Part shown: positions 8,063 through 17,128 of the stretch, piece after piece | Numbering within the stretch: the stretch's first letter is position 1 | How the letters are laid out: each line of letters opens with the position of its first letter | Assembly (NCBI GenBank): GCA_029559155.1 | Contig: JAKQCM010000067.1 | Coordinates: 1-34,848 of the forward strand | Direction: 5' to 3' | From: Chloroflexota bacterium | Lineage (GTDB): Bacteria > Chloroflexota > Anaerolineae > Promineifilales > Promineifilaceae | Length of the DNA stretch: 34,848 nt | Notes under the pieces: generated by a model | Told to the model about the DNA's origin: nothing | The model's input: the letters and a program-made list of their open reading frames with translations, nothing else | The model's database searches: none | Made by a program: the position numbers and the translations under genes

Positions 8063-9649
8063 ATGGCCTATGGAATTGCTATTATCGTTGTTTTTGGATT
8101 GCTCATTGTTGTCCCCCTGATTATTGCCGCCATTACGCAGGAAAGATCGATTCTAAAACTGGCCGGCGCACTGCTCGGCATTCTTTTCGGTCTGGTCGCA
8201 GTCGTCAGTTATGCGGGCATTTGGGGCATTGCCGCTTTCATGAGCCTGGGGCTTTATTACAGCATTCTGGTGTGGCATCTATTTTTCGGCCTGGTCATTG
8301 GCCTGGACTTAAGCGTTCGGGACAAACCAATCCGTCAACAATGGCCGTTATTTCTGGTGTTGGGCATCACGGCCGTTGCCTCATTCATCGGCATATTCTT
8401 AACCGACAAATACCTGACAACCGGCTATTTAAAATGGTCTCTGATAATCATAACCCTTACGCACCTGATCCTGTTCCTGGCTTTAGTTATTCAACATGCA
8501 GCTGAGTTTGGCAGCCGGGGCAATCTGGTTGGCTACTTTTTGGGCGCCTGTACAGCCGCTTTGACAATTGTCGCCATCGTCTATGGCTTCCAGTCGGGCA
8601 TCGCTGCCTGGTCAATCTCCTGTCTTACCTTCATTGGCTCCCTGATCGCCATCGCCATCATCGCCGTCATCATTCGCGGATCAGTGGGCTTGCCCACCTG
8701 GAACGTGCAAAAAGGACTTTCCGGTCAAATTTTTGGCGATACGGCCAATTTTATAGCGGTCATCGCCGGTCTATCCGCGTATAACATCCTCAGCAATCTG
8801 GGCAGCGGCTGGTGGCATTTGGGCTTGGTTGCCGGTTGGCTTGCCCTCCTGGTTGGATTATCGCTGCATCGCCGCTGGCTCAATTTGACGGAGAACCAAA
8901 TTGGCCAATGGGTTGACGAGTATGGAAAACGCAATTGGCTGCTCATTGGCATTGTTTACCCCGTAAAAGTGGCGCAAAACCGGCGCGAACGAGCCAGTGC
9001 GCTGGCGTCCGAAATTGTAGGGCTTATGACCATCTTGTCGGTTCTGGCTCCTACAGGAGCTGCCAGCGCCACAAACGTGCAAATTGGAAGTTGGGTGAGT
9101 TTTGGCTTGCTGATTCTAACCGGTATCGTACTCTTGGTTTATTTTTTACGGAATAGAAACCCAGCTACCATTTTTGAGGATCCAAACAATAAGCGTTGGC
9201 GCATAGGTGGGTTTTTTTGGACCATGTGTGCGTTGGTTTTTAGTATTATATTCCTCGGCGTATTTGCCGGGTTTTCCTCTCAAGACTGGACGAATCTCGG
9301 CCGCTTTTTTGGCGTGATAGGTATTATTTGCTGGATGCTGGTGGAAATTCTTAGCTCCTGGCCGGTGACCAAAGAGTTCATCAACAGTCCCAATGCGCTG
9401 GGCTTGCCCCTGACCGATTATTTGGGGTGGGAAAAAAATATTTGGGAGGTGTTGGGCGCTCTGGTGTCGGGGATTTTCATTGTTTTTCTGTTGATGGGCG
9501 CTACGCCTAATTACAGTTACAGCAGCGGGACATTTACATTTGACCAGATGGGCTTTGCGCTGACGATTGTCTTTTTTGGCGGCGTGACGATGGCTACGTT
9601 TGGCACGATTCGGGGCGTGATCAATGGCATCATCAACCAGCTTTCCTAA
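8063..9649 (+). CDS. Multi-pass membrane protein of unknown function
   Basis: I do not recognise the family. The 528-residue protein is almost entirely hydrophobic, with about fourteen predicted membrane helices, starting at residues 3-24 and 32-55. A hydrophilic loop around 268-310 (HRRWLNLTEN to VAQNRRERAS) splits it into two halves. Residues 213-270, beginning WNVQKGLSGQ and continuing through DTANFIAVIAGL, resemble residues 20-78 of the next gene's product, so the two proteins share a domain. The start ATG is preceded by GAGGAG 9 bases upstream. It opens a plus-strand run of three membrane-protein genes with short spacers (39 bases to the next). A transporter-like or membrane-organising role is possible but unsupported. 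ACGGCCGT at about 8370 is embedded in frame. Confidence 0.7.
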   Translation: MAYGIAIIVVFGLLIVVPLIIAAITQERSILKLAGALLGILFGLVAVVSYAGIWGIAAFMSLGLYYSILVWHLFFGLVIGLDLSVRDKPIRQQWPLFLVLGITAVASFIGIFLTDKYLTTGYLKWSLIIITLTHLILFLALVIQHAAEFGSRGNLVGYFLGACTAALTIVAIVYGFQSGIAAWSISCLTFIGSLIAIAIIAVIIRGSVGLPTWNVQKGLSGQIFGDTANFIAVIAGLSAYNILSNLGSGWWHLGLVAGWLALLVGLSLHRRWLNLTENQIGQWVDEYGKRNWLLIGIVYPVKVAQNRRERASALASEIVGLMTILSVLAPTGAASATNVQIGSWVSFGLLILTGIVLLVYFLRNRNPATIFEDPNNKRWRIGGFFWTMCALVFSIIFLGVFAGFSSQDWTNLGRFFGVIGIICWMLVEILSSWPVTKEFINSPNALGLPLTDYLGWEKNIWEVLGALVSGIFIVFLLMGATPNYSYSSGTFTFDQMGFALTIVFFGGVTMATFGTIRGVINGIINQLS

Positions 9650-9688
9650 TGGGACGGATAGAAAAGAAATGCGCCCAGGGAGAGTGCA

Positions 9689-10354
9689 ATGACGGCCGTT
9701 ACCAATCCCCCTGCTCATCGTCGGTTTAGCTGGCCCCGCCTGCGCTACAATCCGGTCAAAGGGCTGAGTGGGCAAACCCTGGCCGATATTGTCAACTTTT
9801 TGGCCGTGGTGGTGGGGCTGGGCGCTGCGCCACAACTCAGCGACGCCTTTGCCTGGTTTTGGGCCAGCGGGCTGGTCATCGGCCTGCTGACGCTGGGTGT
9901 GGCCGGGTTCCAGTTTTATCGCGCCAAACGAGAAGCCGCGCCGGGAACCTGGTACATGTTGGCCGTTTTCACCACCATCGTCGGCCTGTTTACCATTGCC
10001 AGCAACCTCACCGTCATCATCATGACAGCCATGAATCCCTTGGAAACCGGGGTGACGGCCGGCATTGTGGGCTACCCGGCTTTCGCCGCCTGGATCGTCG
10101 CCGAGGCGTGGAATTTTTATGATAACGCCACAAAAAGACCCAAGACCGGCCCCTCCAATCTGAGCCTCTTTAAAAGCCTTTGCCAGGTGATTGGCGCTCT
10201 GATCATCTGGATTTTTGTGATTCTTACGCTGCGGTATGAAGTAGATGAAGTAGTGCGGCTGTTGAGCGGTTTGTTTTGGACCGGCGCAGCAATTGCCTTG
10301 CTGGGAACGCTGCTGGGTATTGCCGCAGGTATCTGGAATTTGCGGCGGAAGTAA
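9689..10354 (+). CDS. Membrane protein sharing a domain with its upstream neighbour
   Basis: A 221-residue protein with four to five predicted membrane helices (about residues 34-50, 55-76, 88-115, 122-140, 160-182 and 188-212). Residues 20-78, YNPVKGLSGQ followed by DIVNFLAVVVGL, align by eye with residues 213-270 of the preceding protein, pointing to an ancestral duplication or a shared partner-binding membrane domain. The family is not one I recognise. The ATG at 9689 is preceded by GGGAGAG; the second codon onward is itself an ACGGCCGT repeat copy (ATGACGGCCGTT), so the N-terminal residues MTAV come from the repeat. It ends 5 bases before the proposed TTG start of the next gene, suggesting coupling. 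Confidence 0.65.
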   Translation: MTAVTNPPAHRRFSWPRLRYNPVKGLSGQTLADIVNFLAVVVGLGAAPQLSDAFAWFWASGLVIGLLTLGVAGFQFYRAKREAAPGTWYMLAVFTTIVGLFTIASNLTVIIMTAMNPLETGVTAGIVGYPAFAAWIVAEAWNFYDNATKRPKTGPSNLSLFKSLCQVIGALIIWIFVILTLRYEVDEVVRLLSGLFWTGAAIALLGTLLGIAAGIWNLRRK

Positions 10355-10359
10355 CCGAT

Positions 10360-11157
10360 TTGCGCAAACTGCTGTTTATTTTAGTCCTGTTCTTCGCCGT
10401 TTCCATTCTCTTTGTGGAGATAAGCCGCCTGCCGGCGCGTGTGGTGGCCGACTGGTTATCGCCTTATTTTCAGCCGGGAAACGGCCGTACCGCCGAACTG
10501 CCCGCCAACCTCTTTACCCCCGCACAACAAAAACAGATCGACGACCTGCGCCGCGACAAACAAAACGAACTGGCCCAAATCAGCCCTGGCAATTTGGAAG
10601 GATACGCCGTGGGCGGCTTCAAATTTCTGGATGGCATCGTGCTGTTCACCATCGTGCTGATGGGAGCCGGGTTCATCGTGCCGCCATCTGTCATGGGGCG
10701 TATTCAGGGCATTCTCACCCTGATCTTTAGCATCTTGCTTATCCTGGCGGCCATTATTTTTATTCTCAAGGTGCTGGCGACGCTGCTGTTGATGGTTGGG
10801 CTGCTCCTGTCTATTCCCTTCGGCACCATCATCTACCTGATCCGGTATGGCAGTTTTCCCAAGGGGCAAACTCTGGCCGTCCTCAGCCTGCTCATGCTGC
10901 TGAAGCTGCTTCTTTCCGGGGCGCTCATCGCCACTCACCAGCGGTACGTGGAAAACAAGGGATTGGTGCTGCTGCTGCTCACCACCATCCTGGTGAACCT
11001 GATCATCAGTTTTATTTTTGGCTTGCTGCCGGGAATTTTGGCCAGCATTGTCGATGCCGCCGCCGCGATCATTGCGGCCATCGTGGGCATCATTTGGGCC
11101 ATTATTTTGCTGATTGGGGCGATTATCGCCATCATCATGGCGCTGAAACCGGCGTAA
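10360..11157 (+). CDS. Membrane protein of unknown function (TTG start proposed)
   Basis: A membrane protein of about 265 residues. It starts with a hydrophobic helix LFILVLFFAVSILFVEI, has a polar, probably extracytoplasmic, stretch of about 80 residues (PYFQPGNGRT to NLEGYAVGG), and then five or six hydrophobic helices; the last one is very rich in Ile and Ala. I propose TTG at 10360 because GGAAG lies about 10 bases upstream and the resulting N terminus (MRKLLFILVL) is a normal signal-anchor. An ATG at 10276 in the same frame would overlap the previous gene by 79 bases and add an unlikely Cys/Arg-rich leader. The stop codon runs directly into an ACGGCCGTTTCCCCC repeat. Function unknown; likely co-transcribed with the two genes before it. 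Confidence 0.6.
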   Translation: MRKLLFILVLFFAVSILFVEISRLPARVVADWLSPYFQPGNGRTAELPANLFTPAQQKQIDDLRRDKQNELAQISPGNLEGYAVGGFKFLDGIVLFTIVLMGAGFIVPPSVMGRIQGILTLIFSILLILAAIIFILKVLATLLLMVGLLLSIPFGTIIYLIRYGSFPKGQTLAVLSLLMLLKLLLSGALIATHQRYVENKGLVLLLLTTILVNLIISFIFGLLPGILASIVDAAAAIIAAIVGIIWAIILLIGAIIAIIMALKPA

Positions 11158-11187
11158 CGGCCGTTTCCCCCAACCCCATCCCCCACG

Positions 11188-11727
11188 CTACTGCAACGAA
11201 ATCAAACAAATCGCCAGCGGATCATTTTTGGCGTTGGTGCAGCCGGTGACGGTGAGACGGCCGTTCTCGTCATTCTGGTACACATCATACGATTGCGCCG
11301 CCTGCCCGGCTGCCAGAGCAATATCATCAATTGTCAGCGCATTTTTCTGTGCCAGCGTCAGCCTCACCGACTGCCCAAACGCCAGTTGCAAACTCAACCG
11401 ACGCGTCGAATTAGCCGCTAAAATCGTAAAATAACAGGTGGCTCCTGCCGGCATTTGCAGTTGGCCATCTCCCACCAGACACCCCAGGTCGCTGCCCGTC
11501 CCCAGGCGCATCTCCTGACTGGTCAGTTTTTTTGTCAACCTTTGGCGCATTGCCTGAATCCAGGGCGCATTCAGGTCCGGCACAATCGCCGGGGGGTGCA
11601 CATCTTCTCCTTGCGTGCTGCGCACCGCCAGCCTTACGCTGGCCCCAAAGGCGACCACCAGCACCACCAGCGCCAGCCCAACAAGAAGCAGCAACTTGGG
11701 ATTATTCATGGTGTTGCCAAACCCCAT
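11188..11727 (-). CDS. Small single-pass membrane protein at the end of the injection-system operon
   Basis: A 179-residue protein with an N-terminal membrane anchor (about residues 9-30, PKLLLLVGLALVVLVVAFGA) and an exported domain containing three or four cysteines (near C82, C95, C169-C174). No family recognised. The exported part ends VTGCTNAKNDPLAICLISLQ and could form a disulfide-bonded beta domain. It begins 7 bases after the stop of the giant LamG protein on the same strand, so it is almost surely its operon partner. A start at 11709 (MNNPK) is an alternative. Because its upstream partner also has one membrane helix with a large outside region, the two may form a membrane complex that docks the contractile apparatus; this is inference. 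Confidence 0.65.
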   Translation of the reverse strand: MGFGNTMNNPKLLLLVGLALVVLVVAFGASVRLAVRSTQGEDVHPPAIVPDLNAPWIQAMRQRLTKKLTSQEMRLGTGSDLGCLVGDGQLQMPAGATCYFTILAANSTRRLSLQLAFGQSVRLTLAQKNALTIDDIALAAGQAAQSYDVYQNDENGRLTVTGCTNAKNDPLAICLISLQ

Positions 11728-11734
11728 GCCGCCG

Positions 11735-14700
11735 TCAAGGCGTAACCGCTCCCTGTGGTAAGGCCGTTTGACCCGGCTGGCCGGCGGTTGTTGATACGGC
11801 CGTAGCCGGTGTTACCAGCACCCCGTTTATCCTATCTGCCAGGCCAAAATTAGCCTCCACCCACGCCGGACCGGCAACCGGCAAATGGAACCTGTCGTTG
11901 GCGTTGTCTTGTGTGCCGGGCGTGTTGATGCGTAAGTTGCAGCTCTGGCGCAGGGTGCAAGTCCCGGCCGCTTTTTGCCGCCCTGGTCCGTCGTCCAGCG
12001 GCCAGTAAGCCGCCTCGTCAAAAAATTCCCCAGGACGGGTTAGCCAGCGCGGAACTTCGGCTTCACCCAAAGCCCGTTCCCAGATGCGAATGTCATCCAG
12101 GCGTCCCTTGAAGTGGTACCGCTCGTCGTCGGGGCATAGACCGCCCACGTAAACGCTGCTAACACAGCCTGTCCGGTTGAAATTGACCCGACTGGTCGTT
12201 ATTTGGGAATCATTTTTCACATCGGCTCCGTCCCGGTAAAGCTTTAACTGCACCTCGCCGCTTGCCGTGATCGTAATGACGCCGGTGTAATGAATCCAGT
12301 GGTTGGTGGGTATCGGCCGCCTGTCGGGCAGTTCTACCCATGCGCCGCCCGTCGCTTCACCTTGCCGGGCCACAACCGCCACATACCCGCGCTGGTCAAT
12401 CACCAGCCCGGCCCACAGGCCAATTGTCGGCGCGGAAGGGGTGATCGGGGTGGTGGCGGTGATGGTTGTGGTGGTGGCTGCGGTTGTTGGGGTGAGTGTG
12501 GTTGTGCCGGAAATAACGGCCGTTCCCCCTGTTCCTCCAGTCGTGGGCGTGGTTCCGGTTGTTCCACCGCTGCCCGTGGGTTGGTTGGTGGTTGTTGGCC
12601 CAGTTCCGATGACGCCACCAGTTGGGGCGCTTTCTGTGGTGGTGGGGGCAACGGCCGTTCCCCCAATCGTTGTGGTGTTGGTCGTTGTGCTGCTGCTTGT
12701 AGGAATTTGGGTTTCTGTGGGTTGATTGGAACCTGCGGGGACAAGCGCCAGACCTTGTTCGGCCTGGATCAGGCTTTGCACGGCCGTTTTCGCATCTTTC
12801 AGCGCATCGCGGAAAGCAATGGTCAAGGCTCCAAGCGGATCCGTTTCCACCGAAGCGGCGGCCTGCTCCACCAGGGCGTTCACCGTCGTGCCCAATCCAG
12901 CCTCGGCCGCCGGGTTGTATTGCAGCAGCGCCAGCAGCCGTTCATCCATGGTTTGCAGGCGGTCGCGGGTTACTCCCTTCGCTTGCAAGGCAGCCTGCGA
13001 GCCAATTCCCGCATTGATTTCGGCGTCTAGCCAGCCGTTCATGTAGCTGGACCAAAAATACAACTGGACGCGCGGCCACCGCAGCGCGTCGGCTAATGCC
13101 TGGTCTACCTGCCGCTGGATGTTGGCCTGGAGCCGCGTGCGCTGTCCCTCGTCACGAATCAGCGATTCGATATCTATGCGACGTGCAGCCTGGACTGTTT
13201 GTTCGGCAATGGCCTGCGCCACAGCGCGCGCCAGGCCTTCGGCAATTTCCGGCGGAATGAGCGGTTCTTCTTCGCTGCGCTGCTTTTGCTGCGCATCGGC
13301 CAATTCCTGACGGGCAGTATTCACCTCGGCGTCTAGCGAGTCCAGATACGCTTTGATATTGCCCACAATCTGGTTGCGCAGGGCCACATTGCCCTGGGCA
13401 TTGCGCAGCACATCACGCGAGGCCAGGGCCGCGTCTAGCTTGGCCTGGGCCACGTCGACGTTGAAATCCACTTCTCGCTTAAGCTGCTGCCGGGCGCCCA
13501 TGAGCGCCGCCTGGTAAACGGCGTCGTACATGCTGATTTGCGGGCTTCGCGTGCCCAAAATGAAATCGAGGAAGGGGCCAATCCAACGCTCCAGGTTGTT
13601 TTGGCGGGCGGCGTCCAGTCCGGCCACAAACCCGGCGCGAACGGCGTCTTGCAGGTGCGTGTCCAGATTGTCCAGAATGGCTTCCCGCGACTGGATGTCG
13701 TTCATGATGGTGATGAGATTTTGCGTGTATTGCTGTCGGGCGAGCGTCAGGGCGGCTTCGGCGTCGGCCAGCCGTTGGCGGGCGGCAGGCACATCTGCCT
13801 GGGGCGCGTTAGCCAGAGCAGTACGGGCGGCGTCAACTTCAGCCTGGCGTTGGGTGACTTCGGCCTGAGCCTGGGCGGCTTCTTGCTGCGCCTGGGTGGC
13901 TTGCGCATCGCCGGCTTGCGCCTGAGCCAGGTTGTTTTCGGCTTCTTGCACGGCCGTTTCCGCTTCCCGCACCGCCGCCAGATTCGCTTCGGCCGTTTGT
14001 ACGTCTACCAGGGCCAACAGGGCCTGGTGTAATTGCCCGGCCTTTGGCCCGGAAAATTCATTTGTCAATTCGCCAGCCTGAGCCTGGAGGGCGCGGAGTG
14101 TATCATCCAATTCTCGCTGCAAAGCCGGTTCCAGACCGATCAGGGCGGCGTCCAGATCGGCCTGGGCCTGACCTACGGCCGCGGCGGCCGTTTCCAGCGC
14201 TTCAGAAAAACCGGAATTGGTCAGCGCCCCATCGGTCGGAACGGCCGTACCCACTTCAGAAGTCCAGACGCGGGTCAGATTCTCTTCTGCCGCGGCCAGG
14301 CTGTCCAGCCGAGTCAGGGCGCGGGCAATAGGCAGTGTAAATTGGTACGCGGAGATCACTGCCTGCTGACGGTCGCGCAGCGCGCCGATTGGCCTGTTGG
14401 TGGGGAGAGAAGAATCCGTGTAGACTGCCTGTCCCAGCGCCAGAATGGACTGTTCCAGGTTATAGGCGTCTTCGATGCGTTTGGCTGTGGCCAGGCCGAA
14501 ATCCGGCGTCACAAAGCCTACGTCGCCGTTAACCACTGTATTGGATAGGAATTGGTTGCGCGCCTGCAAGTATGGCGCATAGAGGGCTTCCAGAGTATCT
14601 GTCCCGGTGATGACTCGCTGCAAGGCCGCCGGATCAACTTCATTCAGACCTAAAATGCTGTAGACCAGAATTTCCGATTGGTCTACGTCGGCGGGAGGGC

Positions 14701-17110
14701 TGGACGCGCCAACCAGAACGAGCAGGGAATCGAATAATTGTTGGCGGGCGGTCTGGGTGGCGGACAGCGCTTCGCCGGCGGTGATGTCGATGGCGTTGGC
14801 TTGCTGCAGAGCGGCAATGAGTTGGGCCTGGGCAATATCGACGGTGTTGCTGACCGGGGTGAGGCTGGCGACGGTGGGGGAGAGAACCGGTGTGGGGGGA
14901 ACGGCCGTTCCCCCAGGCGCGGCCTGCCCTACCAGCCATTGTTCCTCGGTGGGAATGTCGGAAACATAAACCCAGGTGGCAAAGGTCATGGCGTAGGATT
15001 GTCCGGGCGCGAGCGGTTGGGTGGGCAGAGTCATGTCGGCTACGGCCGCTTCATCGTTGATGCCGTCGAACTGCAAGGTGGTGCCGAAACGAGGCGGTGA
15101 AATTTGCCAGCTTGCGCCATAGCGACGGCCGTTCTGGGTTTGCGCCTGGCTGTCTTCGGCCAGCATGGTTGAGAGCCTATCAACCAATACCGTTGTCTCC
15201 CGGTTGGGATCGGGTTCCAGCGGCCAATAGCCGATGAGCGTTTTTTCCTGCTGCAGGTCGGTGGGGGTGAGGCGAAAGTTCATGTCGTTCTGGATGGCCC
15301 CGGCGGCCCGAGCTTCGCGCCATAGCAGCACGTCGCTGAGACGGCCGTAATAAAAATCGGAGGCCACCGGTCCGTTGGCGCTGGTGTCCCAGTCTGTGCC
15401 CAGAACCCAGGGGCGTGTGGGCAAACTGCTGTCTAACGCCTGGTTGACCTGCACCGGATCCCCTTGCTGCTGCCCGTTGATGAAAACGGTGATTTCCGAC
15501 AAGGAACTGCCCACTTTCTTGATCACAACGGCCAGATGCTGCCGTCGTGTGCTTTGGATGCCTTTGATGGTGGCGCGGGTGTCGCGCAGGTTCACATGCA
15601 GCCCATCTTCGTAATAGCCGATCAGCAGGACGTTACGGCCGTTCGGTTCGTGCAGACCGATAAAATTCTGGCCGTCGTCGGTCGCATACGGATGAATCCA
15701 CATCTCCACGGTTAACGATTCCGGCGCGCCGGTGACGCCTAATTCGGCGTAATCCGTCAGGCCGTTGAACAATAAGGCGGTTTCCACAACCGGCGTTTGG
15801 GCGCTGGTTTGGGCAGCTTCACGCCCCGTTTCATCCACCAGACTGATGGTATGCAGCGGCACTTTGTCGCCCACTTCGGTGGGGACCAGATCGAACGAAA
15901 CTTTCTCAACCTGAATCACGCCATCGGCGTTTTCAAACGGATTCAGGCGGCAGGCGATTTCAAAATAGGTTTGGTAGGCGCACTCTTTGCTGGGCGGGCT
16001 ATTAACATAACGCATCCCTTGTGGCAGCCGGTAAATCACAGTGTAGGTGTGTGGTTGGGTGCTGGTCAGGACGCTGGTGTCGGTGATGAGGGTGGTTGTG
16101 TCCAGGCTGTCCAGGTCGACTGTGGGCGAGATGGTGTTGTCCCAGGCCAGGATGTTGACGGTGAACGGCTCGTCGACGGCGACCAGCCCGGTTGACGCAT
16201 CGACGACGACCGAGATGCCGGAACCTGGAGAAACGGCCGTTTCGGCCACAGACGGCCGTCCCGCGCTCGGACGCCTCTCTGTAGACGTTACCGTTATCAC
16301 CTTTGTATTGGTGATCGTCGTCACCCCGGGCGCAGGAATGGCGCGCAAGGTGACGGTTGTGGTCTGCTGCGCGCCCAACGATCCCAAATTGCACCAGATG
16401 ACCTCTTCTTCTTCCTCGCAGCGGCGGAAGGTCGAATCGGGCACAGTCGCTGTGGCATCCAACAAACTGTCCGGCAAACGGTACTCGAGCAATACGTTGG
16501 TTACGGTGGTGGAACGGGTATTGCGGATGGTGATGGTGTAAGGCGCGGCTTCCCCAATTGTCACACTGTCCGGCGCGTCAATATTAACCGCCAAAGTCAC
16601 CTGCGACAGGTAATACAACACCCCGCCGACAATCAGCGCGACCAGCAAAATCAGCAGAATGAGCGTCGTCGCCACGAACACGCCCGGGCGCGGTTCTTTG
16701 CCTGTAATTCTGACGGTAAACACATCCGACTCGTCAAACTGCTCGTCGGGGTTGTCTACGCCTAAAATACGCAGCCGGAACTGGTAATCGCCTAATTGGA
16801 CCGTCTCCTCATCCGGCAGATTAACGTTGACCGTGACGTTGCGGAAACCGGTATCATCAAACGCCTGCTCTCGGTCCCCGGCCAGACTCAACCAGCGACT
16901 CCAGCGTGTGGATGGCAGCGGCTGACCGGTCACTTCGCTGAGTGGGCCTTGGATGGGGATAATTTGGGCGTCTATCCGCGCCGGACCGTTGGCCTGCCGA
17001 GTGATGTTAAATGGAATTCGGACCGTGTCCGGATTATCGCTGGTGATGGAGATGGTGTTGCCGGGTATTTCCGAGGTAATGAAAAACCCAATTGTTTTTT
17101 CGTCACTCAT
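11735..17110 (-). CDS. Giant membrane-anchored protein with LamG domains and long helical insert
   Basis: A protein of about 1791 residues at the end of the injection-system operon. Order of parts (numbering from GTG at 17116): an N-terminal beta-rich Ig-like domain (8-140), a single membrane helix (147-170), DUF11/CARDB-like repeats (175-300, 310-445), a LamG/concanavalin-like domain (447-610), the first strands of a second LamG domain (678-732), an Ala/Gln-rich helical coiled-coil region (about 755-1465), a Thr/Gly-rich linker (1466-1563) and then the remaining strands of the second LamG domain (1564-1700). The first domain would be cytoplasmic and the rest outside. ATG at 17110 is favoured over GTG at 17116 because AAGGA lies 7 bases ahead of it. 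It follows tail protein I by 18 bases. I infer a membrane anchor or surface-binding arm of the contractile machine; cargo is an alternative. Confidence 0.7.
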   Translation of the reverse strand: MSDEKTIGFFITSEIPGNTISITSDNPDTVRIPFNITRQANGPARIDAQIIPIQGPLSEVTGQPLPSTRWSRWLSLAGDREQAFDDTGFRNVTVNVNLPDEETVQLGDYQFRLRILGVDNPDEQFDESDVFTVRITGKEPRPGVFVATTLILLILLVALIVGGVLYYLSQVTLAVNIDAPDSVTIGEAAPYTITIRNTRSTTVTNVLLEYRLPDSLLDATATVPDSTFRRCEEEEEVIWCNLGSLGAQQTTTVTLRAIPAPGVTTITNTKVITVTSTERRPSAGRPSVAETAVSPGSGISVVVDASTGLVAVDEPFTVNILAWDNTISPTVDLDSLDTTTLITDTSVLTSTQPHTYTVIYRLPQGMRYVNSPPSKECAYQTYFEIACRLNPFENADGVIQVEKVSFDLVPTEVGDKVPLHTISLVDETGREAAQTSAQTPVVETALLFNGLTDYAELGVTGAPESLTVEMWIHPYATDDGQNFIGLHEPNGRNVLLIGYYEDGLHVNLRDTRATIKGIQSTRRQHLAVVIKKVGSSLSEITVFINGQQQGDPVQVNQALDSSLPTRPWVLGTDWDTSANGPVASDFYYGRLSDVLLWREARAAGAIQNDMNFRLTPTDLQQEKTLIGYWPLEPDPNRETTVLVDRLSTMLAEDSQAQTQNGRRYGASWQISPPRFGTTLQFDGINDEAAVADMTLPTQPLAPGQSYAMTFATWVYVSDIPTEEQWLVGQAAPGGTAVPPTPVLSPTVASLTPVSNTVDIAQAQLIAALQQANAIDITAGEALSATQTARQQLFDSLLVLVGASSPPADVDQSEILVYSILGLNEVDPAALQRVITGTDTLEALYAPYLQARNQFLSNTVVNGDVGFVTPDFGLATAKRIEDAYNLEQSILALGQAVYTDSSLPTNRPIGALRDRQQAVISAYQFTLPIARALTRLDSLAAAEENLTRVWTSEVGTAVPTDGALTNSGFSEALETAAAAVGQAQADLDAALIGLEPALQRELDDTLRALQAQAGELTNEFSGPKAGQLHQALLALVDVQTAEANLAAVREAETAVQEAENNLAQAQAGDAQATQAQQEAAQAQAEVTQRQAEVDAARTALANAPQADVPAARQRLADAEAALTLARQQYTQNLITIMNDIQSREAILDNLDTHLQDAVRAGFVAGLDAARQNNLERWIGPFLDFILGTRSPQISMYDAVYQAALMGARQQLKREVDFNVDVAQAKLDAALASRDVLRNAQGNVALRNQIVGNIKAYLDSLDAEVNTARQELADAQQKQRSEEEPLIPPEIAEGLARAVAQAIAEQTVQAARRIDIESLIRDEGQRTRLQANIQRQVDQALADALRWPRVQLYFWSSYMNGWLDAEINAGIGSQAALQAKGVTRDRLQTMDERLLALLQYNPAAEAGLGTTVNALVEQAAASVETDPLGALTIAFRDALKDAKTAVQSLIQAEQGLALVPAGSNQPTETQIPTSSSTTTNTTTIGGTAVAPTTTESAPTGGVIGTGPTTTNQPTGSGGTTGTTPTTGGTGGTAVISGTTTLTPTTAATTTTITATTPITPSAPTIGLWAGLVIDQRGYVAVVARQGEATGGAWVELPDRRPIPTNHWIHYTGVITITASGEVQLKLYRDGADVKNDSQITTSRVNFNRTGCVSSVYVGGLCPDDERYHFKGRLDDIRIWERALGEAEVPRWLTRPGEFFDEAAYWPLDDGPGRQKAAGTCTLRQSCNLRINTPGTQDNANDRFHLPVAGPAWVEANFGLADRINGVLVTPATAVSTTAGQPGQTALPQGAVTP
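12428..12721 (-). repeat. Thr/Gly/Pro-rich low-complexity coding segment
   Basis: This segment encodes about 98 residues of Thr, Gly, Pro and Val with runs such as TTTTITATTP and GTGPTTTNQPTG. The DNA is a GGT/GTT-rich low-complexity tract and carries two ACGGCCGT copies (12515 and 12652). It would be an extended, possibly glycosylated, linker between the helical insert and the second half of the LamG domain. Confidence 0.7.
12722..14854 (-). other. Coiled-coil-like helical insert inside the giant LamG protein
   Basis: Encodes roughly residues 755-1465 of the giant protein. Composition is dominated by Ala, Gln, Glu, Leu and Arg, with few Gly or aromatic residues. The segment NNLAQAQAGDAQATQAQQEA followed by AQAEVTQRQAEVDAARTALA shows a clear helical heptad-like pattern. 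It lies between two parts of one LamG domain, so it is read here as an insertion rather than a separate gene. Confidence 0.6.
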
Positions 17111-17128
17111 GGTCACGTCCTTAGGTCT

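Noticed and set aside
9146-9835. A 229-codon minus-strand frame over the membrane-protein genes
   Set aside because: It covers the end of one and the start of another real gene and is rich in His, Pro and Gln with no domain, typical of a shadow frame.
12290-13030. Gly/Arg-rich plus-strand open frames
   Set aside because: They are the reverse of the Thr-rich and helical low-complexity part of the giant LamG gene and have no independent support.
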